In this document: positions 33,603-43,161 of the stretch, piece after piece
Position numbering within the stretch: position 1 is the stretch's first letter
Layout: the number at the start of each line of letters is the position of its first letter
Assembly (NCBI GenBank): GCA_037446555.1
Contig: JBBIIK010000002.1
Coordinates: 62,001 to 126,000 of the forward strand
Source of the DNA: JANWVO01 sp037446555
GTDB taxonomy: Bacteria > Acidobacteriota > Terriglobia > Bryobacterales > Bryobacteraceae
Direction of reading: 5' to 3'
DNA: 64,000 nt
The notes under the pieces: generated by a model
Told to the model about the DNA's origin: nothing
Seen by the model: the letters and a program-made list of their open reading frames with translations, nothing else
Database searches by the model: none
Position numbers and translations under genes: made by a program

Positions 33603-35644
33603 CCGAGTTCCTCCGCGCCGAGTTGCGAGGGGACGAACGGCGCCTCGAAGCTGCGGGCTTCGCGGGTGCCGCGGAGGATGCCGGCCCAGATGCGGATGGA
33701 GTCGACGAGGATCGCCGCCACAAGCACCAGGAAGATGCCGCAGACGACAGCGTCTAGGCGGTTGTTGAAGATCAGCTGCCTGGTCTGGGCGGTTTGCGGC
33801 CCGGCTTCCAGAAGCCGCGCCTGAGCGAGGAAGCCGACGCGCGGCGCGTTGCTGAAGATCTTCTGCCAGGCGCCGGCGAAGGTCACAGTCACCAGCCATG
33901 CCAGCGGGAGGGTGGTGATCCACATGTATTTCGCGCCGTGCATCTTGATGAGGATCGTGGTGGCGACGCAGAGGGCGACGGCAGCCAGCAGCTGATTGGC
34001 GATCCCGAACAAAGGCCACAGCGAATTGATGCCGCCGAGCGGGTCGAGCACGCCCTGGACGAGAAAGTAGCCCCAGGCGGCGACGATGAGGGCGCTAGTG
34101 AGAAGGACGGAGGGCATCCAGCTGGTGCGGCCGAGCGGTTTCCAGAAGTGGCCGAGGAAATCCTGGAGCATGAAGCGGCCGACGCGGGTGCCGGCGTCGA
34201 TGACAGTGAGGATGAAGAGCGCCTCGAACATGATGGCGAAGTGGTACCAGAAGCGGAGCACCGCCTCGTTGCCCGCGATGCGCGAAAAGATGTGAGCCAT
34301 GCCGAGAGCCAGCGAGGGCGCGCCACCGGTGCGGTAGAAGAGGGTTTCCTCGCCGACGTGGCGGGCCAGCTCGTGCATCTGCTCCGGTGTGACCGGAAAG
34401 CCCCAGCTTGTGATGGTGGCAGCCGCCGCGGCGGGCGTGGGGCCGACGATGCCCGCCGGCGAGTTGACGGCGAAGAAGACGCCGGGCTCGAGGGCGCAGG
34501 CGGCGACGAGCGCCATCATCGCGACAAAGCTTTCCAGCAGCATGGAGCCGTAGCCGACTTGCCGGACGTGGCTTTCGCGGGCGATGAGTTTGGGCGTGGT
34601 GCCGGAGCTGATGAGGGCATGGAAGCCGCTGATGGCGCCGCAGGCGATGGTGATGAAGCAGAAGGGGAAGATCTTTCCGGCGAAGATGGGTCCGGTGCCG
34701 CCGGTGAACTGCGTGAGCGCGGGCATCTGCAGATCGGGACGGACGATGAGCACGCCCAGACCGAGCAAGAGTACGACGCCGAGCTTGACGAACGTGCTGA
34801 GGTAGTCGCGGGGGGCGAGCAGCAGCCACACGGGAAGAGCGGAGGCGGCGTAGCCGTAGATGATAAGTGCGACGGCGAGCGCCATGCCGCCGAGGGTGAA
34901 CCAGGGGCCGAAGACCGCGTGGTGGGCGACCCACTCGCCGGCGAAGATCGAGGCGACGACAAGCAGGAAGCCGATGAGGGAGACTTCGAGGACTCGCCCG
35001 GGGCGCCAGAAGCGCAAGTACAGGCCCATGAAGACAGCGATGGGCATGGTGGCGGCGATCGTGAACGTCCCCCACGGACTGCCCTTCAGCGCGTTGACCA
35101 CCACGAGGCCGATGACGGCGAGGAGGATGATCATGATGAGCAGCACGGTGAGCAGGGCGATGCCGCCGCCGATGCGGCCAATCTCTTCACGGGCCATCTG
35201 TCCGAGCGACTTGCCGTCGCGGCGGACGCTGGCGAACAGGATCACGAAGTCCTGCACGGCGCCGCCGAGGACGACGCCGAGGATGATCCAGAGCGTGCCG
35301 GGCAAGTAGCCGAACTGCGCGGCGAGGGTGGGGCCTACCAGAGGCCCGGGACCGGCGATTGCGGCGAAGTGATGACCGAAGACGATCCACTTGTTGGTGG
35401 GTTCGAAGTCATGCCCGTTGCGAAACCGTTCGGCGGGCGTGGCGCGGCGGTCATCGAGCGCCATCACCCTGGCGGAGATGAACGCCGAGTAGAAGCGGTA
35501 GGCAGCGAGATAGGTGCAGACGGCGGCAGTGACGAGCCATGCGCTGTTGACCGGCTCGCCGCGCTTGAGCGCGACTCCGGCCAGGGCAAAGGCGCCGAGT
35601 GCGGCGACAAGAATCCACGCGCCCGTGCGAAGAAACTTCCCCAT
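33599..35644 (-). CDS. cstA: Carbon-starvation / pyruvate transporter, CstA family
   Basis: 681 residues, the usual CstA size, with about 16-18 transmembrane helices. Family signatures: TNKWIVFGHHFAAIAGPGPLVGPTLAAQFGYLPG, here read in parts, then ALISSGTTPKLIARESHVRQVGYGSMLLES and LWPLFGIANQLLAAVAL. E. coli CstA and BtsT take up pyruvate or peptides; pyruvate uptake here is inference. It lies 57 bases after coxD on the same strand. The small CC-ending partner follows with an ATGA overlap. A TAGAAT-like hexamer (35652-35657, minus strand) sits too close to the start to be a normal promoter. Confidence 0.92.
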   Translation of the reverse strand: MGKFLRTGAWILVAALGAFALAGVALKRGEPVNSAWLVTAAVCTYLAAYRFYSAFISARVMALDDRRATPAERFRNGHDFEPTNKWIVFGHHFAAIAGPGPLVGPTLAAQFGYLPGTLWIILGVVLGGAVQDFVILFASVRRDGKSLGQMAREEIGRIGGGIALLTVLLIMIILLAVIGLVVVNALKGSPWGTFTIAATMPIAVFMGLYLRFWRPGRVLEVSLIGFLLVVASIFAGEWVAHHAVFGPWFTLGGMALAVALIIYGYAASALPVWLLLAPRDYLSTFVKLGVVLLLGLGVLIVRPDLQMPALTQFTGGTGPIFAGKIFPFCFITIACGAISGFHALISSGTTPKLIARESHVRQVGYGSMLLESFVAMMALVAACALEPGVFFAVNSPAGIVGPTPAAAAATITSWGFPVTPEQMHELARHVGEETLFYRTGGAPSLALGMAHIFSRIAGNEAVLRFWYHFAIMFEALFILTVIDAGTRVGRFMLQDFLGHFWKPLGRTSWMPSVLLTSALIVAAWGYFLVQGVLDPLGGINSLWPLFGIANQLLAAVALCVATTILIKMHGAKYMWITTLPLAWLVTVTFAGAWQKIFSNAPRVGFLAQARLLEAGPQTAQTRQLIFNNRLDAVVCGIFLVLVAAILVDSIRIWAGILRGTREARSFEAPFVPSQLGAEELG

Positions 35645-35701
35645 TGAGAAGATTCTAGCTTGCGCCGGCAGCGCGGCTGGGCGCTTCTCTTGCCGGGGCC
35701 C

Positions 35702-36103
35702 TTACTGCGCCGGCGTGCCGCGCGGCTGGCCGGTAGATGGCCGGACCGGACCGCCGAGGGGCGCGCCGGGGAACTCCTGGACGGGTGTCTTCAGGTTCGA
35801 AGGCAGCACGGGCTGGCGCGTGGCGATGTCGAAAAGGGTCCAGATCAGGAAGATCGCCAGGAAGAGCAGCCCGCCAACGAAGATCACGGCGTTGAACTTG
35901 TCGTGGCGCAGGTGCATGAAGTAGAGCGCCACAAGCGAGCCTTTGGCGGAGGCGATCAGAAGGGCGACCACGGTGTTCCAGGGTCCGAAATCAAAGTAGG
36001 AAGCCTGCACGGTGATGACCGTCAGGACGAGCAGGGCGAGCAGGACGAGCCCGTAGGTCTTGGGTCCCGTGACCGGATGAGCGTGTTCGTTGACGTGCGA
36101 CAT
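35702..36103 (-). CDS. Cytochrome c oxidase subunit IV (CtaF/CoxD-like)
   Basis: 133 residues with three transmembrane helices (GLVLLALLVLTVITVQASYF, WNTVVALLIASAKGSLVALYFMHL, AVIFVGGLLFLAIFLIWTLFD). It carries the prokaryotic COX4 signature AKGSLVALYFMHLRHD. The start at 36103 follows GAGGAG by 7 bases. This small subunit helps assemble the oxidase. It is the last cox gene, 11 bases after subunit III. The C-terminal tail is Pro-rich. Confidence 0.88.
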   Translation of the reverse strand: MSHVNEHAHPVTGPKTYGLVLLALLVLTVITVQASYFDFGPWNTVVALLIASAKGSLVALYFMHLRHDKFNAVIFVGGLLFLAIFLIWTLFDIATRQPVLPSNLKTPVQEFPGAPLGGPVRPSTGQPRGTPAQ

Positions 36104-36114
36104 GGGCGGGCTCC

Positions 36115-36789
36115 TCAGGAGATCAGGTACATCAGCGGGAACAGGTAGATCCAGATCAGGTCCACCAAGTGCCAGTAGAGGCCGGTGATTTCGACCGGCG
36201 AGTAGTATTCGCTCGAGAAGTGGCCTTTCAGCGCGCGGAAGACGAGCCATGCGATGGCCACCATGCCGAGCAGGACGTGGATGCCGTGCAAGCCGGTCAT
36301 CATGAAGTAGAAGCTGAAGAACAGGAACTGGCCGGGCACGGTGTCGCCCTTGTGCGAGTAATACTTGCCGGGCAGCAGGCCTTCGTGGAACTTGTGGCTG
36401 TACTCGAAGTACTTCACGACCATGAAGGTGCCGGCGCAGGCGAGGGTGAGCAGAAGGAAGAGCACGAGCAGCTTCTTGCGGCTCGTCTGGGCAGCCCACA
36501 CCGAGAGCACCATGGTGAAGCTGGAGACGAGCAGCACGACGGTGTTCAGCGCGCCGAGGGTTTTGTCGAGGTGGTGGTGGGCGGCGACGAAGGCTTCGGG
36601 GTGGCGGGCATGCATGATGCCGTAACCGACGAAGAGGCCGCCGAAGAGGAGGACCTCGGTGACCAGGAACAGCCACATACCGATCTTGGCGGCATCGAAC
36701 TGCTGCGACATTTCGCGGAAGTGATGCTGGAGAAACGGCGTGTGGCCGTGTTCGGCATGTGCGTGCGCGGAGGGCGTGGCGGTGCTCAT
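36115..36789 (-). CDS. coxC: Cytochrome c oxidase subunit III
   Basis: 224 residues, five transmembrane helices (the short form without TM1-2). Family pieces: KIGMWLFLVTEVLLFGGLF with the conserved Glu, and SFYFMMTGLHGIHVLLGM with HWH-type residues later (TGLYWHLVDLIWIYLFPLMYL). The N-terminus is His-rich (HAHAEHGHTPFLQHHF). The subunit has no metal centre and stabilises subunit I. It lies 23 bases downstream of coxA. Confidence 0.93.
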   Translation of the reverse strand: MSTATPSAHAHAEHGHTPFLQHHFREMSQQFDAAKIGMWLFLVTEVLLFGGLFVGYGIMHARHPEAFVAAHHHLDKTLGALNTVVLLVSSFTMVLSVWAAQTSRKKLLVLFLLLTLACAGTFMVVKYFEYSHKFHEGLLPGKYYSHKGDTVPGQFLFFSFYFMMTGLHGIHVLLGMVAIAWLVFRALKGHFSSEYYSPVEITGLYWHLVDLIWIYLFPLMYLIS

Positions 36790-36812
36790 CGAATACGACT
36801 CCCGGAATGGAT

Positions 36813-38465
<1,653 letters not shown>

Positions 38466-38481
38466 GGTCTATCTCCCTTTC

Positions 38482-39423
38482 CTACTGCAACTCTTTGATG
38501 AACTCGATGACGGCGAGGATCTCGCGCTCGCGCAACAGCCCCTGATAGGTGGGCATGATCGGCTCGAATCCCTGGACCACGACCGCCTGCGGCATCAGGA
38601 TGGACTGCCGGATGTAGTCGGCGTCGACGAGATGGTCCTTGCCATCGGCGCCGCGGTGCGTCTTGTTCCAGATGCCCTTCCACGAGGGCCCCTGCCCGCG
38701 CGTGCCGTCCAGCGAATGGCAGGTAGCGCAGCCCTTGTTTTCCCAGACAAGACGGCCGAGATCCTTGAGCGGCATTTTGCGCGTCTGCTCGTCGCCCTCG
38801 CGGAGGAAGGTTTCGTATTGTTCAGGCGTATCGACGAAGATGCGGGCGAGCATGTCGGAGTGGCCCTTGCCGCAGTATTCGGTGCAATACACCTGGTAGA
38901 TGCCCGGCTTGGTGGCAGAGAACCAGAGTTCTGTGTAGCGCCCGGGAATGGCGTCGCGCTTGAGGCGGAACTCGGGGATGTAGAAGCTGTGGATGACGTC
39001 TTCGGAGGTGAGCACGAGCTTCACAGGCCGGTCGACCGGGACATGGAGGTCATTCAGCGTGCGCGTGCCGTCGGGATACTCGAATTCCCAGACCCACTTC
39101 TTGCCGGTGACGATGATTTCCATGGAATCGTTGGGCGCCACCCAGGCTTTGACATAGCCCTTGAAGCCCCACAAGAAGATGAGCATCACGACGGCGAGCG
39201 GGATGAGGCTCCAGACCAGCTCCAGCCGAGTGTCATGCGTGATGTGGGGCGTGACTTCCTTGTCCGAGCGGCGGCGCCAGCGCCGGACGGCGTAGAAGAT
39301 GAGTCCGCCGTTGAAGAAGAAGAAGAACACGGTGAGGAGAGTAATGAACATGAAGAGTCCATCCATCTCTCCGACGTGCGTGGAAGCCCCTCGGGGCAGC
39401 AGGAAGTCGCGGAACCAGTTCAT
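38482..39423 (-). CDS. coxB: Cytochrome c oxidase subunit II with fused cytochrome c domain (caa3 type)
   Basis: 313 residues. Two N-terminal helices (FMFITLLTVFFFFFNGGLIFY, VWSLIPLAVVMLIFLWGF) are followed by the cupredoxin CuA domain with the full site CTEYCGKGHSDM (Cx3Cx3Hx2M), the His in IHSFYIPEF, and KKWVWEFEYPDG for electron entry. A class I cytochrome c domain is fused at the C-terminus (about 220-313, CATCH, and Met in EPIMPTYQG). The start at 39423 overlaps the sco stop as ATGA. The fused haem lets ACIII hand over electrons directly or through a carrier. Confidence 0.95.
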   Translation of the reverse strand: MNWFRDFLLPRGASTHVGEMDGLFMFITLLTVFFFFFNGGLIFYAVRRWRRRSDKEVTPHITHDTRLELVWSLIPLAVVMLIFLWGFKGYVKAWVAPNDSMEIIVTGKKWVWEFEYPDGTRTLNDLHVPVDRPVKLVLTSEDVIHSFYIPEFRLKRDAIPGRYTELWFSATKPGIYQVYCTEYCGKGHSDMLARIFVDTPEQYETFLREGDEQTRKMPLKDLGRLVWENKGCATCHSLDGTRGQGPSWKGIWNKTHRGADGKDHLVDADYIRQSILMPQAVVVQGFEPIMPTYQGLLREREILAVIEFIKELQ

Positions 39424-40253
39424 TTGGCAGTCACCATGGAGGTTGGGGTCGAGGCACGGAGGCGCTCGCGCCGCCACAGGCGGAAGAGGGCGAAACCGAG
39501 CACAAGGAGCGCGAGCACGCCACCGGCGCGCATGATGCTCATCGCCACCAGCGCGTAGCTGCGGGCGGCGGGGTCGTAATGGAAGCAGTAGAGCAGAATC
39601 TTGTCGCTGATGCCGGTCTTGCCGCTGGCGGCCTCGGCGATGGCGAGGCGCAAGTCGAAGGGCTTGAAGCGGACGCCGTAGAGGTAGCGGCTCACCATGC
39701 CATCGGGAGACAGGATCATGATGGCGGCGGCGTGAGCGTACTGTTTGGAGCGGTCGTCCCAGCGATAACGGAAGCCGACCTGCTCGGCGAGGCGGGCGAC
39801 GTTGTTACGGTAGTCGGCCAGGAAATGCCAGCCCTTGGCGGAGCGCTCATAGGAGGCGAGGTAGGCAGCCTTCTTGGAGAGAGCGAGCTTGTAGTTCTCT
39901 GTAGGATCGATGCTGATGGTGACGATCTCGAACTCCTTGCCGGCGGCCTGCGGGATTTCGCGGAGCGCCTCGGTCTGCCCGTTCAGCACGAGCGTGCAGA
40001 GCATGGGGCAGGAGTAGTAGACGAGATTCAGGATGACGGGCTTGCCCGAGGAGAAGTACTCGCGGAGAGGGCGCGGATAGCCGTCCTCGCCGATGAATTC
40101 GAGCGAGAGGTCGATCTTCTGGCCGAGGCGCTCCTCGATGCCGACACCTTCCAGTTCGCGCGGCGTCTGGTGGGAAGGCAACTGTGCACACACGGGCGCC
40201 GCTGCCGCCAGGAGCGCGGCGAGAAGCACCAGGAACGCGCGTGCGGGTCTCAT
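39420..40253 (-). CDS. SCO1/SenC-family copper chaperone
   Basis: 277 residues. A signal peptide (1-23) leads to a thioredoxin-like fold with the copper-binding CPMLC (Cys82, Cys86) and His174 in YAHAAAIM. The chaperone delivers copper to, or keeps reduced, the CuA site of subunit II. A C-terminal transmembrane helix (about 242-262, MRAGGVLALLVLGFALFRLW) and a basic tail follow; many Sco proteins are instead anchored at the N-terminus. ATGA overlap with coxB ties its production to its client. Confidence 0.92.
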   Translation of the reverse strand: MRPARAFLVLLAALLAAAAPVCAQLPSHQTPRELEGVGIEERLGQKIDLSLEFIGEDGYPRPLREYFSSGKPVILNLVYYSCPMLCTLVLNGQTEALREIPQAAGKEFEIVTISIDPTENYKLALSKKAAYLASYERSAKGWHFLADYRNNVARLAEQVGFRYRWDDRSKQYAHAAAIMILSPDGMVSRYLYGVRFKPFDLRLAIAEAASGKTGISDKILLYCFHYDPAARSYALVAMSIMRAGGVLALLVLGFALFRLWRRERLRASTPTSMVTAK

Positions 40254-40262
40254 GAAGGGTTC

Positions 40263-40727
40263 CTACTGTTTTGCAGCGGCAGGCTGTGCAGGCGCAGCCG
40301 CGCCCTCGCCACCCGCGGCGCCGCCCGGAGGTTCGGGCTTCGCCGGGTAGGTCTTCGCGTTGTAGCCGATCTTTCCGGCGGCAAACTCGGCAGCGAGGAT
40401 TTCCATGGCGCGGTCGATCGGGATGCGCACAATGCCCTTTTCTTTATCGATGAAGCTGTAGCGGTGAAGATTCTCCTCTTCCCGTTCGCGGATCGCCATG
40501 AGTTCCTTGCTGGGCGCGCCGGAGTAGACCTGCTGGTCGATGCGCTCGTAGGCGACGACGTAGAGCCAGTAGACGCCGACGATCATCACCACCAGCAGGG
40601 CAAGGATGGCGCCGCTGACGGCGGCGATGAGCCCGGCGCGGGCGTCGCGGTGATCGTAGTCGATGCCATCGACGAAAACAGCGGTGTCGGGGGCGGTGGA
40701 ATCGAGTTCGGGCTTGATTTCAGACAT
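40263..40727 (-). CDS. Single-TM protein of unknown function between actF and sco
   Basis: 154 residues with SD GGAGG (40734-40738) 6 bases before the ATG. Layout: an acidic cytosolic N-terminus (MSEIKPELDSTAPDTAVFVDG), one transmembrane helix (about 33-58, IAAVSGAILALLVVMIVGVYWLYVV), and a periplasmic part of about 95 residues. The periplasmic part contains RYSFIDKEKGIVRIPIDRAMEIL and a Pro/Ala tail. No Cys or haem motif is present. The segment IPIDRAMEILAAE occurs in proteins encoded near oxidase or sco genes in other bacteria, as far as I recall. It could be an accessory ACIII or oxidase subunit or an assembly factor. Confidence 0.7.
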   Translation of the reverse strand: MSEIKPELDSTAPDTAVFVDGIDYDHRDARAGLIAAVSGAILALLVVMIVGVYWLYVVAYERIDQQVYSGAPSKELMAIREREEENLHRYSFIDKEKGIVRIPIDRAMEILAAEFAAGKIGYNAKTYPAKPEPPGGAAGGEGAAAPAQPAAAKQ

Positions 40728-40743
40728 GGCTTGCCTCCGCTCC

Positions 40744-41943
40744 TCAGACGTTGTGGAATGCCAGGCACTGCTCGAGCCGCGGATCGCCGACGGGTACGAG
40801 CGGCTTTTCTTTGAGTCCCTGCCAGAAGACCAGTCCGTAGGCGCTGCCGACGGCGAGCCAGGCGGCGGCGTCGAGCCAGTGCAGGGCCACGCCCTTTGCG
40901 TGCAGTACTGGCATGATCTGCCAGTACAAATCGCAGTAGTGCATGAGCATCATCCAGCCGGCGAAGAAACCGAGCAGCTTGAGATTGCGCTTGTTGGCGC
41001 GCGGCAGAAGGGTGAAGAAGGGCAGCAGGAAGTGGCCGACGGCGAGGATGGGGCCGAAGGCAGCCCAGCTGGACTGAAGCCGCTTGTGGAACCAGAAGGT
41101 CTCTTCGGGCAGGTTGCCGTACCAGACGAGCATGTACTGCGAGAAGGTGACGTAAGCCCAGAAAGTGGTGAGAGCGAAGAGCCACTTGCCGAGGTCGTGG
41201 TAATGCTCCTCGCGCACGGACTGCGTGAGGTAGCCGGCCGAGCGGAGCCCGAGGACGACGGCGATGAGGATGGCCATGAAGCCGACGGCGCCGCCGGCGA
41301 GAAAGTACACGCCGAACATGGTGGAGAACCAGTGCGGCTCGAGAGACATGATCCAGTCGAAGGAAGCCATGGAGGCGGTGAGGAAGAGCACGACGGTGCC
41401 GGGGGCGCTCCAGCGGGCGGCGGCGCGGGTGTATTCGATGGCGCCAGAGTCGTCCTGCCGGCGGCTGATCGAGTAGAGCCGGAGGGCGAAGATGCTCCAC
41501 AGCGCGATGGCGAGGATTCCGCGCAGGATGAACCACTTCTCGTTCAGGTAACCGAGCTTGGCGGAGAGGATGGGATCGCGGGCGGCTTCCGGATGCGACC
41601 ACTCATAAAGGGAATGGATGCCCAGGAAGACGGGCACCACCAGCAAGAAGGCCAGCGGCACGGTGCGCATCATGTTCTCCATCAGCCGGCGGACGGTGAC
41701 ACTCCAGGCGCTGCCGGTGAGGTGCTGCATCATGACAAAGAACAGCGCGCCGAGAGAGACGGAGGCGAAGAACGCGAAGGCGACGAGGTAGGAGAAGTGG
41801 AACTGCCGGGGATCGAGCGCGTAGCCGGCGGCGAGGGCGAGCCAGGAGACCAGCGCCACCAGGGCGAGCGAATTGCGGACGGCGCTCCAGGCTTCCGGCG
41901 CCAGGAAGTAGCTTTCCGAAGCGTGTTCTTTGTGGTGTGCCAT
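40744..41943 (-). CDS. actF: ACIII membrane subunit ActF (second quinone-side integral protein)
   Basis: 399 residues with about ten transmembrane helices. Features: HLTGSAWSVTVRRLMENMMRTVPLAFLL (read in parts), ASFDWIMSLEPHWFSTMFGVYFLAG, and YCDLYWQIMP, all typical of ActF, which is related to NrfD/ActC in fold but lacks metal centres. It sits in the usual actA-F order, 16 bases after actE and 16 before the unknown one-TM gene. Confidence 0.9.
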   Translation of the reverse strand: MAHHKEHASESYFLAPEAWSAVRNSLALVALVSWLALAAGYALDPRQFHFSYLVAFAFFASVSLGALFFVMMQHLTGSAWSVTVRRLMENMMRTVPLAFLLVVPVFLGIHSLYEWSHPEAARDPILSAKLGYLNEKWFILRGILAIALWSIFALRLYSISRRQDDSGAIEYTRAAARWSAPGTVVLFLTASMASFDWIMSLEPHWFSTMFGVYFLAGGAVGFMAILIAVVLGLRSAGYLTQSVREEHYHDLGKWLFALTTFWAYVTFSQYMLVWYGNLPEETFWFHKRLQSSWAAFGPILAVGHFLLPFFTLLPRANKRNLKLLGFFAGWMMLMHYCDLYWQIMPVLHAKGVALHWLDAAAWLAVGSAYGLVFWQGLKEKPLVPVGDPRLEQCLAFHNV

Positions 41944-41959
41944 ACTTCTTCCCTCGGGG

Positions 41960-42577
41960 TTATCGGATCCGGGTCTGCAGCTCCGGCGGCACGTCGGCGA
42001 GCGAGCCGCGCCAGGAGCGCTGTAGGGCGCGGATGTAGGCGACGACCGCCCAGCGGTCCTGTTCGGAGATCTGATAACGATAGCCGGGCATGGAGCGGCG
42101 GCCGTTGGTGATGACGTGGTAGAGCTCGCCGTCGACGAAGTTCACGATGCGCTCGTCGTGGAGATTGCCGGGCACCCAGACGGACTTGGCGGGGACGATG
42201 CCGCGGCCGGAGCCGGTGCGGTCGTGGCAAGGGGCGCAGTAGATGTCGAACTTGCGCTGCCCCTGGGCGAGCGTCTCTTTGGTGAGCGGCAACGGGTTGC
42301 GGGCCACGTAGGTGCCGTCCGGGTTGATGCCGGTGGCGAAGGCTGCATCCGGGCGGTAGAGCTCCTGAGCCAGGGTGCCGGCCACGGGGGCGCGGCTGGC
42401 GCGCCCATCGGCGAAGAAGGCGCTTTCTGCTTGCGGTTTGTACTTGTCCTGCTTCTTCATGTCCCACCAGACCCAGATGGGCGGCTGGCGGGAGGGGAAG
42501 TTGGAGCAGCCGGTGAGCGCCGCGGCGGCGAGCGCGAGGAGCGCGGCTGCGGCAGGGCGGCGGGCGGCGCGGATCAT
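41960..42577 (-). CDS. actE: ACIII monohaem cytochrome c lipoprotein ActE
   Basis: 205 residues. The lipoprotein signal ends AAAALTGC, so the mature protein is membrane-anchored in the periplasm. One c-type haem site is present (DIYCAPCHDRTG) with the probable Met ligand in RSMPGYRYQI. In ACIII this is one of the haem subunits that hands electrons to the oxidase. Start at 42577, overlapping the actD stop as ATGA. Confidence 0.9.
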   Translation of the reverse strand: MIRAARRPAAAALLALAAAALTGCSNFPSRQPPIWVWWDMKKQDKYKPQAESAFFADGRASRAPVAGTLAQELYRPDAAFATGINPDGTYVARNPLPLTKETLAQGQRKFDIYCAPCHDRTGSGRGIVPAKSVWVPGNLHDERIVNFVDGELYHVITNGRRSMPGYRYQISEQDRWAVVAYIRALQRSWRGSLADVPPELQTRIR

Positions 42578-43161
42578 GCTTCGACGACCTCCGTATGTCG
42601 GCTTCCGCAAGATTCGAGGAAGCGGACGACTTCCTCGGGCTGGAACTTCGGGTCCTGCGCCTCGACGGCGAGCAGGAAGCGGTCGTTGCTCGCGCCCGCG
42701 TGGCGCGAGTAATTGAAGAACGGGTGGTAGTAGGTGGGAATGCGGTTCAGGTGGAACATGCCGAGCACGGCGGCGAAGGCGCTGAGCAGCACGGCGAGCT
42801 CGAACATGATGGGGACGCTGGGTTCAAGGGCGAACAGGGGCTTGCCGGCGATCATCAGCTTGTAATCGACCGCACCGGTCCACCACTGGAGCAGCACGGC
42901 GGCGGCGAGGCCGATGAGCGCGAAGACGATGACGATGCGGCCCAGCGGGCTGCGTGGCGCGCCAAGCGCCTCGTCGACGCCGTGGATCGGGAAAGGCGAG
43001 AAGGCCTCCATCCTCGTGTAGCCGGCGGCGCGGGCGGTGCGGATGGCGCGGAGCAGATCCTCGGGCGTGTCGAAGTCGGCGATGACGCCGAAGACTTTCT
43101 GGCGCGCGGCTGCGGGCCCGTAGCCGGGCAGGCCGAGTTTCGAGAGAACGGCTTCCAGCAT
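42574..43161 (-). CDS. actD: ACIII subunit ActD (DUF3341)
   Basis: 195 residues. DUF3341 layout: a cytosolic N-terminal part with VFGVIADFDTPEDLLRAIRTARAAGYTRMEAFSPFPIHGVDEAL (read in parts), two transmembrane helices (about 85-105 and 120-145), and RIPTYYHPFF near the end. It bridges other ACIII subunits. Its ATG overlaps the actC stop by one base (TGATG), and its stop overlaps the actE start (ATGA). Confidence 0.9.
   Translation of the reverse strand: MLEAVLSKLGLPGYGPAAARQKVFGVIADFDTPEDLLRAIRTARAAGYTRMEAFSPFPIHGVDEALGAPRSPLGRIVIVFALIGLAAAVLLQWWTGAVDYKLMIAGKPLFALEPSVPIMFELAVLLSAFAAVLGMFHLNRIPTYYHPFFNYSRHAGASNDRFLLAVEAQDPKFQPEEVVRFLESCGSRHTEVVEA

Noticed and set aside
33794..35647. 617-codon plus-strand open frame opposite cstA
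   Set aside because: Shadow of cstA; the translation is low-complexity Glu/Asp/Gly/Ala with no signal or motif.
35652..35657. TAGAAT hexamer (minus strand) as the cstA promoter
   Set aside because: It is 7 bases from the start codon and lacks any -35 box, so it would imply a leaderless message with no other support.
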